From contig JBGVQN010000008.1 of assembly GCA_045127535.1 (NCBI GenBank), positions 1 through 6,727 on the forward strand: a stretch of DNA of 6,727 nucleotides. Reading direction: 5' to 3'. Shown piece after piece: positions 1-4,707 of this stretch; position 1 is the first letter of the stretch; every line of letters begins with the position of its first letter. This DNA comes from UBA2942 sp045127535. GTDB taxonomy: Bacteria; Bacillota; Clostridia; Lachnospirales; Lachnospiraceae. The position numbers and the translations under genes were made by a program. The notes below the pieces were generated by a model. That model was not told the origin of the DNA, searched no databases, and saw only the letters and a list, made by a program, of their open reading frames with translations.

Positions 1-352
<352 letters not shown>

Positions 353-359
<7 letters not shown>

Positions 360-373
360 AGAGGTCCGGTTTT
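353..373 (+). terminator. Hairpin plus short T run at the 23S 3' end (possible terminator or processing stem)
   Basis: CTGGACC at 353-359 pairs with GGTCCGG at 363-369 (7 bp, one G-T) around an AGA loop, followed by TTTT at 370-373. This resembles a short intrinsic terminator closing the rRNA operon just before a new promoter. The T run is only four long and the left arm is the mature 23S 3' end, which should normally pair with the 23S 5' end. It could therefore be a processing or folding element instead. Confidence 0.45.
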
Positions 374-402
374 AAAAGAAGGGAATGGATGTAGAAGATA
401 TA

Positions 403-431
403 TTGACTGTATGCGGTTTTGAGGGTATACT
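403..431 (+). promoter_or_regulatory. Sigma-A type promoter of the tRNA operon
   Basis: A -35 box TTGACT (403-408) and a -10 box TATACT (426-431) are separated by exactly 17 bp; each differs from consensus at one position. Transcription would start near 437-439, about 12 nt before the first tRNA. It lies between the hairpin at the 23S end and tRNA-Asn, so the tRNA cluster can be expressed independently of the rRNA operon. The region just after the -10 is AT-rich, not the GC-rich discriminator typical of strongly stringent promoters. Confidence 0.8.
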
Positions 432-435
432 ATAT

Positions 436-449
436 ATGCTTTCAAGCAT
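436..449 (+). repeat. Inverted repeat in the tRNA operon leader
   Basis: ATGCT at 436-440 pairs with AGCAT at 445-449 around TTCA. The repeat ends directly against the first base of tRNA-Asn and lies about at the predicted transcription start, so the full stem may not always be transcribed. Confidence 0.45.
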
Positions 450-521
450 TCCTCGATAGCTCAATGGTAGAGCACGCGGCTGTTAACCGCGGTGTTGCAG
501 GTTCGAGCCCTGCTCGGGGAG
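450..521 (+). tRNA. tRNA-Asn (GTT)
   Basis: This is a complete 72-nt cloverleaf. The acceptor stem TCCTCGA/TCGGGGA pairs fully with one T-G. The anticodon stem CGCGG/CCGCG carries the loop CTGTTAA, giving anticodon GTT. The T-arm is GCAGG-TTCGAGC-CCTGC and the discriminator base is G521. It is the first gene of the tRNA operon. CCA is not encoded; the next bases are TTA. The spacer to tRNA-Glu is only 4 nt. Confidence 0.96.
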
Positions 522-525
522 TTAT

Positions 526-597
526 GGCTCCATGGTCAAGCGGTTAAGACACCGCCCTTTCACGGCGGTTACAGGGGTTCAAATCCCCTTGGAGTCA
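526..597 (+). tRNA. tRNA-Glu (TTC)
   Basis: The gene is 72 nt. The acceptor GGCTCCA/TGGAGTC has one G-T pair. The anticodon stem CCGCC/GGCGG has loop CTTTCAC, giving anticodon TTC. The T-arm is AGGGG-TTCAAAT-CCCCT and the discriminator is A597. No CCA is encoded. Confidence 0.96.
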
Positions 598-599
598 CT

Positions 600-621
600 T
601 GATAATTATATATTGTTATCA
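600..621 (+). repeat. Inverted repeat in the Glu-Thr tRNA spacer
   Basis: TGATAA at 600-605 is the exact reverse complement of TTATCA at 616-621, with a 10-nt AT-rich loop. It nearly fills the 25-nt spacer, starting 3 nt after the tRNA-Glu discriminator and ending 1 nt before tRNA-Thr. Confidence 0.5.
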
Positions 622-622
622 T

Positions 623-695
623 GCCGATGTGGCTCAATTGGCAGAGCAGCTGATTTGTAATCAGCAGGTTATCGGTTCGAGTCCGATCATCGGCT
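623..695 (+). tRNA. tRNA-Thr (TGT)
   Basis: The gene is 73 nt. The acceptor GCCGATG/CATCGGC is fully Watson-Crick. The anticodon stem GCTGA/TCAGC has loop TTTGTAA, giving anticodon TGT. The T-arm is ATCGG-TTCGAGT-CCGAT and the discriminator is T695. CCA is not encoded; TCA follows. The spacer to the next tRNA is 8 nt. Confidence 0.96.
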
Positions 696-703
696 TCATG
701 CAT

Positions 704-777
704 GGACCTTTAGCTCAGTTGGTTAGAGCAACCGGCTCATAACCGGTCGGTCCTGGGTTCGAGTCCCCGAAGGTCCA
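704..777 (+). tRNA. CAT tRNA: elongator tRNA-Met or lysidine-modified tRNA-Ile2
   Basis: The gene is 74 nt. The acceptor GGACCTT/AAGGTCC is fully paired. The anticodon stem ACCGG/CCGGT has loop CTCATAA, giving anticodon CAT. It is not the initiator, which is at 1133, because base 1 pairs with base 72. The body starts GGACCTTTAGCTCAG and has C4-G69 and C5-G68, the pairs reported as TilS-favoured in E. coli tRNA-Ile2, so decoding of ATA as Ile2 is possible. Sequence alone does not settle Met against Ile2. The T-stem CTGGG/CCCCG contains a T50-C64 mismatch, which is unusual. Discriminator A777; no CCA encoded. Confidence 0.9.
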
Positions 778-778
778 C

Positions 779-795
779 TACCTGAGAAAAAGGTG
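779..795 (+). repeat. Weak inverted repeat in the Met/Ile2-Asp spacer
   Basis: ACCT at 780-783 pairs with AGGT at 791-794, extended by a T-G pair (779/795), around a 7-nt A-rich loop. It begins 2 nt after the preceding tRNA's discriminator base. This is the weakest of the spacer repeats; the rest of this 40-nt spacer is AT-rich with no clear structure. Confidence 0.25.
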
Positions 796-817
796 TATGT
801 AACAAATATAATTATCT

Positions 818-891
818 GGCCCGATGGCTCAGTTGGTTAGAGCGCCGCCCTGTCACGGCGGAGGTCGAGGGTTCGAGTCCCTTTCGGGTCG
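818..891 (+). tRNA. tRNA-Asp (GTC)
   Basis: The gene is 74 nt. The acceptor GGCCCGA/TCGGGTC has one G-T pair. The anticodon stem CCGCC/GGCGG has loop CTGTCAC, giving anticodon GTC. The T-arm is GAGGG-TTCGAGT-CCCTT and the discriminator is G891, the usual base for Asp. No CCA is encoded. Confidence 0.96.
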
Positions 892-892
892 C

Positions 893-916
893 TGATTCAC
901 AATTTCATATGAATCA
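893..916 (+). repeat. Inverted repeat in the Asp-Val tRNA spacer
   Basis: TGATTCA at 893-899 is the exact reverse complement of TGAATCA at 910-916 (7 bp, 10-nt loop). It begins 2 nt after the tRNA-Asp discriminator and ends 4 nt before tRNA-Val. Confidence 0.5.
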
Positions 917-920
917 AAAT

Positions 921-993
921 GGGATCTTAGCTCAGCTGGGAGAGCATCTGCCTTACAAGCAGAGGGTCATAGGTTCGAGCCCTATAGGTCCCA
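921..993 (+). tRNA. tRNA-Val (TAC)
   Basis: The gene is 73 nt. The acceptor GGGATCT/AGGTCCC has one T-G pair. The anticodon stem TCTGC/GCAGA has loop CTTACAA, giving anticodon TAC with A at position 37. The T-arm is ATAGG-TTCGAGC-CCTAT and the discriminator is A993. No CCA is encoded. A37 of a tRNA-Val with this anticodon is the base modified by E. coli TrmN6 (YfiC), whose homologue is at the right end of this window. Confidence 0.96.
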
Positions 994-995
994 CT

Positions 996-1013
996 ACAAC
1001 ATTTATGTGTTGT
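996..1013 (+). repeat. Inverted repeat in the Val-Tyr tRNA spacer
   Basis: ACAACA at 996-1001 is the exact reverse complement of TGTTGT at 1008-1013. A T-G pair can close the stem further, leaving loop TTAT. It begins 3 nt after the tRNA-Val discriminator and ends 3 nt before tRNA-Tyr. Confidence 0.5.
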
Positions 1014-1016
1014 TAT

Positions 1017-1098
1017 GGGTGGTTTCCCGAGTGGCCAAAGGGGACAGACTGTAAATCTGCTGCAACTTGCTTCGGTGGTTCGAATCCACCACCGCCCA
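1017..1098 (+). tRNA. tRNA-Tyr (GTA)
   Basis: This is an 82-nt type II tRNA. The acceptor GGGTGGT/ACCGCCC has one T-G pair. The anticodon loop CTGTAAA gives anticodon GTA. A long variable arm (about 1059-1072, GCA/TGC stem) precedes the T-arm GGTGG-TTCGAAT-CCACC. Discriminator A1098; no CCA encoded. The outermost anticodon-stem pair is an A27-C43 mismatch, leaving four firm pairs (CAGA/TCTG). Confidence 0.95.
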
Positions 1099-1101
1099 TT
1101 G

Positions 1102-1119
1102 ATCATTCGAAAGAATGAT
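1102..1119 (+). repeat. Perfect GAAA-tetraloop hairpin in the Tyr-fMet spacer
   Basis: ATCATTC at 1102-1108 and GAATGAT at 1113-1119 form a perfect 7-bp stem capped by GAAA, a stable GNRA tetraloop. It begins 4 nt after the tRNA-Tyr discriminator. No T run follows, so it is not an intrinsic terminator. It is the best-formed of the spacer hairpins. Confidence 0.65.
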
Positions 1120-1132
1120 GATAATTAAATAT

Positions 1133-1206
1133 CGCGGGGTGGAGCAGTCTGGAAGCTCGTCGGGCTCATAACCCGAAGGTCGTTGGTTCAAATCCAGCCC
1201 CCGCAA
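1133..1206 (+). tRNA. Initiator tRNA-fMet (CAT)
   Basis: The gene is 74 nt. The acceptor CGCGGGG/CCCCGCA has the unpaired C1-A72 that marks bacterial initiators. The anticodon stem TCGGG/CCCGA carries the three consecutive G-C pairs next to the loop CTCATAA that direct binding to the ribosomal P site. The T-arm is GTTGG-TTCAAAT-CCAGC and the discriminator is A1206. No CCA is encoded. Confidence 0.97.
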
Positions 1207-1207
1207 C

Positions 1208-1224
1208 TGCAAATTTTTTTTGCA
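1208..1224 (+). repeat. Inverted repeat with T-rich loop in the fMet-Phe spacer
   Basis: TGCAAA at 1208-1213 is the reverse complement of TTTGCA at 1219-1224, with a five-T loop. It begins 2 nt after the tRNA-fMet discriminator and ends 3 nt before tRNA-Phe. The T run is inside the hairpin, so this is unlikely to terminate transcription. Confidence 0.45.
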
Positions 1225-1227
1225 AAT

Positions 1228-1300
<73 letters not shown>

Positions 1301-1310
1301 TTCTTTTTTT

Positions 1311-1348
1311 CTGTCGTAAACCGGTTTTCGGGGTGCGGCAGTTTTTTT
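1311..1348 (+). terminator. Intrinsic terminator of the tRNA operon
   Basis: CTGTCGTA (1311-1318) pairs with TGCGGCAG (1334-1341). A 2x2 internal loop follows, then CCG/CGG closes a GTTTT loop. Seven consecutive T (1342-1348) come directly after the stem. The stem plus T run is a textbook Rho-independent terminator. It separates stable-RNA transcription from the protein genes downstream. A second T tract (1304-1310) lies just before the stem. Confidence 0.85.
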
Positions 1349-1354
1349 GTTATA

Positions 1355-1383
1355 TTGAATACAGTTTTGTAATTGCCTAATAA
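1355..1383 (+). promoter_or_regulatory. Likely promoter of the yaaO-like / kinase unit
   Basis: TTGAAT (1355-1360) and TAATAA (1378-1383) are separated by 17 bp, right after the tRNA terminator. Transcription would start near 1390, leaving a leader of about 20 nt with room only for the ribosome binding site GAAAGGA (1395-1401). The boxes are decent but not perfect. Position after a terminator and before the first gene supports the call. Confidence 0.55.
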
Positions 1384-1408
1384 TACGGATTCATGAAAGG
1401 AATACAAA

Positions 1409-2977
1409 ATGGAACGCTTATATGAAAAGCTGCAGGAATACAGTGGGACAGATATGTACGGTTTTCATATGCCAGGGCACAAAAGAAAGCCATTGCTGCA
1501 TCATTGCTATGAAATAGATATCACAGAGATTGATGGATTCGATGATATGCATCATCCTGAGGGACTGTTAAAGGAGTTTCAGTCTTATATGCAGGATATA
1601 TATCATACCAGAGGGAGTTATTTTCTGGTAAACGGTTCTACAGGAGGGATATTGGCAGCGATTTCAGCAGCAACAGAGCTTGGAGGAGAACTGCTGGCAG
1701 CCCGTAACTGCCATAAGTCTGTATACAATGCAGCTTATCTGCGAAATCTGAAGACCCATTATATTTATCCACAGTATGATGAAAAATGGGGGATTTTTAC
1801 CACAATTTCTCCAGAGGATGTGGATAAAAACATGAAGTTATACCCATCCTGTAAGACTGTGATGATCGTCAGCCCTACGTATGAGGGAGTGGTGTCAGAT
1901 ATCACTGGTATTGCAGAAGTGGTACACCGCCATGGTGGAACATTGATTGTGGATGAAGCCCATGGAGCGCATTTTCCGTATTTGGAAGCATTTCCCAAAA
2001 GTGCTATTGCATGTGGAGCAGATATTGTGATACAAAGTGTACATAAGACGCTGCCTTCCCTCACCCAGACCGCACTCCTTCATGTCTGCGGTAAGGAAGG
2101 GCTGCAGAAAAAGGTAGAGCGGTGTCTGTCTATTTATCAAAGCAGCAGTCCGTCTTATGTATTTCTTTCCTCCATTGAAGAATGTGTGCTGTGGATGGAA
2201 GAAAATAAAAATACGGTAGGAAATGTATATACAAAAGAGCTTCAGAAGCTGCGTCAGGATATTAAAAATTTAAAAAGGATTGAACTATATGAACCATGCT
2301 TTTCTGCCAGTAGGAAGGAAGTCATACATTGCCTGACACAGGGAGAAGATTATGATCTGGGAAAGCTGGTGCTGCGTGTACGGAATATGGAAAACAGCGG
2401 TAAATGGCTGTACGAAAAACTGCTGAATGAGTTTCATATCCAGTTGGAAATGTGTTTGCCTGGGCATTGTATTGCCATGACTTCTATTATGGATGAGAAA
2501 AAAGCTTTTGCAAGGCTATTTGATGCATTATCCAGTCTGGATAAAACCCTTGCAGGAGAACATAGAGAAATGGATCAGAAATGCTCCCAGGAAAGAGGGG
2601 AGAAAAATACCAGTTCAGCAACAGAATGCAGGGGAATAGAAAATGATATGGAACCTCTCCAGTTGAGAAAGGCTTTGGACAATGCATTTGTCTGTTCCTC
2701 TTATGAAGCAGAATTTCTTCCAATGGAGCAGATGCCTTTAAGTCAGTGTGAGGGGCGGGTTTCCCTGGAGACTGTGTATGTATATCCTCCTGGAATTCCA
2801 GTAATTGTGGCAGGAGAACGTTTTTCCAGGGAATGTGTCCAGGTACTGCAGCAATATTGCAGGTATGGTTTTGAAATCAGGGGATTAAAAAATCACACCG
2901 ATTCCATTGTGGGAGAAAAAAGTAAAAGTACAGAAAAAAATATAGAAATCACAATCTGTGTCAGCAGAGAAGACTGA
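1409..2977 (+). CDS. Orn/Lys/Arg decarboxylase-family PLP enzyme (YaaO-like)
   Basis: This 522-residue protein belongs to the fold-type I PLP-dependent basic amino acid decarboxylases, which turn lysine, arginine or ornithine into cadaverine, agmatine or putrescine in the cytosol. The N-terminal MPGHKR (21-26) is typical of the small Bacillus YaaO/SpeA-type branch. The PLP site is seen as VNGSTGG (74-80), DEAHGAH (182-188, Asp for the pyridine nitrogen) and SVHKT (210-214, with K213 the expected Schiff-base lysine). The C-terminal decarboxylase domain follows, with VYPPGIP (458-464). A polar, low-conservation linker lies at about 383-415. Length is close to or slightly above the roughly 480-490 residues of the Bacillus relatives. 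The start is supported by GAAAGGA at 1395-1401, about 8 nt upstream. It is the first gene after the tRNA terminator; the kinase gene follows 13 nt after its stop. Substrate cannot be read from sequence, and enzymatic activity of YaaO-type proteins is inferred from family. Confidence 0.9.
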   Translation: MERLYEKLQEYSGTDMYGFHMPGHKRKPLLHHCYEIDITEIDGFDDMHHPEGLLKEFQSYMQDIYHTRGSYFLVNGSTGGILAAISAATELGGELLAARNCHKSVYNAAYLRNLKTHYIYPQYDEKWGIFTTISPEDVDKNMKLYPSCKTVMIVSPTYEGVVSDITGIAEVVHRHGGTLIVDEAHGAHFPYLEAFPKSAIACGADIVIQSVHKTLPSLTQTALLHVCGKEGLQKKVERCLSIYQSSSPSYVFLSSIEECVLWMEENKNTVGNVYTKELQKLRQDIKNLKRIELYEPCFSASRKEVIHCLTQGEDYDLGKLVLRVRNMENSGKWLYEKLLNEFHIQLEMCLPGHCIAMTSIMDEKKAFARLFDALSSLDKTLAGEHREMDQKCSQERGEKNTSSATECRGIENDMEPLQLRKALDNAFVCSSYEAEFLPMEQMPLSQCEGRVSLETVYVYPPGIPVIVAGERFSRECVQVLQQYCRYGFEIRGLKNHTDSIVGEKSKSTEKNIEITICVSRED

Positions 2978-2978
2978 C

Positions 2979-2987
2979 AGGAAGGAG
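2979..2987 (+). promoter_or_regulatory. Ribosome binding site that decides the kinase start
   Basis: AGGAAGGAG precedes ATG at 2991 (3 nt from the GGAG core) and ATG at 3000 (12 nt). It lies downstream of the in-frame GTG at 2958, which has no Shine-Dalgarno sequence and would overlap the previous gene. It therefore argues for a start at 2991 or 3000. Confidence 0.7.
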
Positions 2988-2990
2988 TGT

Positions 2991-3602
2991 ATGGGTGCTA
3001 TGGAGGGAAAAATTTTTTATATCATGGGAAAAAGTGCAACGGGTAAGGATACCATCTACCGCCGCTTGATGGAAGAAAATCCATTTGGACTGCGGCCGGT
3101 TATTCCCTATACCACACGCCCCATCCGCTCCTATGAAAAAGAGGGCAGAGAGTATCATTTTGTATCAGAAAAACAGGCTATGGAAATGGAGGCTGAGGGA
3201 AAAATACTGGAAATGCGCTGCTATTCTACTGTCCATGGCCCATGGTATTATTTTACTGCAGATGATGGACAGATCGATTTGAAAGAAGGAAATTATCTCA
3301 TGATCGGCACATTGGAGTCTTACAGCCGGCTTTTGGAAAAATTAGGACCAGATGCGCTGATTCCGATTTATCTGTGGATTTCTGACAAAGAGCGGATACA
3401 TCGTGCAATAGAGAGGGAAGACAGACAGGAGTTTCCAAAGTATGCAGAGCTTTGCCGCAGATATCTGGCAGATGAAGAAGATTTTCAGGAAGAAAATCTA
3501 AAGGCCTGTAATATACAGGAATATTATGAAAATCAGGACATGGAGCAGTGTCTGAAAAAAATATATGGAAAGATGGCAGAGAGCTGTATGCTATTGCGAT
3601 AA
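2991..3602 (+). CDS. Guanylate-kinase-like P-loop nucleotide kinase
   Basis: From ATG 2991 the protein has 203 residues, the usual length of guanylate kinase, which phosphorylates GMP/dGMP with ATP in the cytosol. The P-loop is GKSATGKDT (13-21), with Asp after the lysine where Ser or Gly is usual. The GMP-binding part shows TTRPIR (41-46) and EGREYHF (51-57), matching the TTRPxR...G.dYhFv signature. VHGPWYY (81-87) sits where classical Gmk has a YGT motif, which is altered here. An arginine-rich LID-like stretch runs from R135 to R157. It follows the decarboxylase by 13 nt, so the two are probably co-transcribed. In Bacillus this slot between yaaO and holB is thymidylate kinase; no thymidylate-kinase motif is seen here. 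A second, canonical gmk probably exists elsewhere in the genome, so this may be a paralogue with a different substrate. ATG 3000 is an alternative start. Confidence 0.8.
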   Translation: MGAMEGKIFYIMGKSATGKDTIYRRLMEENPFGLRPVIPYTTRPIRSYEKEGREYHFVSEKQAMEMEAEGKILEMRCYSTVHGPWYYFTADDGQIDLKEGNYLMIGTLESYSRLLEKLGPDALIPIYLWISDKERIHRAIEREDRQEFPKYAELCRRYLADEEDFQEENLKACNIQEYYENQDMEQCLKKIYGKMAESCMLLR

Positions 3603-3623
3603 GGCAGAAAACTGTGTTATAAT
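3594..3623 (+). promoter_or_regulatory. Likely extended -10 promoter in front of holB
   Basis: A perfect -10 TATAAT (3618-3623) is preceded by TG one base upstream (TGTTATAAT, an extended -10). A weak -35 TTGCGA (3594-3599) stands 18 bp upstream. The -35 box overlaps the last codons of the kinase gene. Transcription would start near 3630, giving a leader of about 47 nt before holB. It suggests holB-ricT-trmN6 can be expressed apart from the two upstream genes, although read-through is not excluded because no terminator is seen between them. Confidence 0.6.
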
Positions 3624-3676
3624 AAAGCGGACGATGAACGGATCAGCTGACGCAGAAGCAATACAAAGGAGGCGCT

Positions 3677-4669
3677 ATGGGAGCATTTGCTGGAATAATA
3701 GGAAATGAACAGGTGAAGGATTACTTAATAAATGCATTGGCAACAGGAACTGTGTCCCACAGCTACATTCTCAGTGGAGAAGATGGTGTGGGAAAGGGCA
3801 TGTTTGCAGAAGAATTTGCAAAGATACTTCAGTGCAGTGGGGATGGGTTGAAGCCATGTGGACACTGCCATTCCTGTATTCAGGCAGACACCCATAATCA
3901 TCCGGACATTATTTATGTACAGCATGAGAAACCGGGTACCATTGGTGTAGATGATATTCGCAGAGGGCTGGTAAATGATATTCAGATTCGCCCTTACGAA
4001 GGTCCATATAAAATATATATTATAGATGAAGCAGAGAAGCTGTCTATACAGGCGCAGAATGCTATGCTCAAAACCATTGAAGAACCCCCTGCGTATGGCA
4101 TTGTGCTGCTGCTTACCAGTAATCTCAGTACATTTCTGCCTACCATCCGTTCCAGATGTGTAGAGTTAAGCATCCGCCCGGTAACAGATGTGCAGGAGGA
4201 AGCATTTTTGCGTTCCAAAGGAGTACCGCAGGAAAAAATCGCATCTATCATACGTTTCACCAGAGGCAATTTAGGTAAAGCATTGAAAATGGCAGATTCA
4301 GAAAACTTTATGGATATGATTCAGAAAATGCAGTCTGTTTTAAAACAGGTGCACTCCATGAGTATGGAACAGCTGATTCAGACAGTGGCTCTTTTTGGTA
4401 CGTATCAGTCAGAAATTAAGGATTGTCTGGATTTTATAGAGCAGTGGTATCGGGATGTGCTTCTGTTTAAAGCCACAAAAGATATGAATATGCTGATTTT
4501 TCAGGAGGAGGGCTTTGAACTGAAACGGGCAGTGGAACGGATTTCTTATGAGGGCATTGAAGGGATTCTGCAGGCCATCCAGACTGCCAGAAGAAGATTA
4601 GATGCCAATGTAAATTTTGAATTGACCATACAGCTTTTGTTGGAGACCATGCGGGAAAATGAAGCCTAA
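3677..4669 (+). CDS. holB: DNA polymerase III delta' subunit (clamp loader)
   Basis: This 330-residue protein is the delta' subunit of the clamp loader, the AAA+ assembly that places the sliding clamp on primed DNA. In order: the N-terminal GIIGNEQVKDYL; a P-loop-like SGEDGVGKG (33-41), in which the Ser/Thr after the lysine is Gly; a zinc module with C53, C61, C64 and C67 (Cx7CxxCxxC); the Walker B region IYIIDEAE (113-120); AMLKTIEEPP (129-138); and the SRC motif (159-161) that supplies the arginine finger to the neighbouring subunit. A degenerate P-loop fits the family, since delta' is a structural, poorly ATP-active subunit. Length fits HolB and is too short for DnaX (tau/gamma). The start is fixed by AAAGGAGG at 3665-3672. 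holB next to ricT is a conserved Firmicutes arrangement. Confidence 0.95.
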   Translation: MGAFAGIIGNEQVKDYLINALATGTVSHSYILSGEDGVGKGMFAEEFAKILQCSGDGLKPCGHCHSCIQADTHNHPDIIYVQHEKPGTIGVDDIRRGLVNDIQIRPYEGPYKIYIIDEAEKLSIQAQNAMLKTIEEPPAYGIVLLLTSNLSTFLPTIRSRCVELSIRPVTDVQEEAFLRSKGVPQEKIASIIRFTRGNLGKALKMADSENFMDMIQKMQSVLKQVHSMSMEQLIQTVALFGTYQSEIKDCLDFIEQWYRDVLLFKATKDMNMLIFQEEGFELKRAVERISYEGIEGILQAIQTARRRLDANVNFELTIQLLLETMRENEA

Positions 4670-4707
4670 AACAAGGCTGTCTTGGGAAAGTAGATTGGAG
4701 ATCATAA

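Noticed and set aside
360..449. Possible 5S rRNA between 23S and tRNA-Asn
   Set aside because: The gap is about 90 nt, shorter than 5S, and shows a hairpin and promoter instead of 5S sequence.
2958..2990. GTG start at 2958 for the kinase
   Set aside because: It overlaps the end of the decarboxylase gene and has no Shine-Dalgarno sequence, while AGGAAGGAG sits just before ATG 2991.
3677..4669. DnaX (tau/gamma) instead of HolB
   Set aside because: Length is 330 residues, the P-loop is degenerate (GKG), and ricT as the next gene is the typical holB context.
4672..4684. CAAG/CTTG inverted repeat after holB as a terminator
   Set aside because: Only 4 bp, no T run, and ricT follows in the same direction 38 nt after the holB stop.
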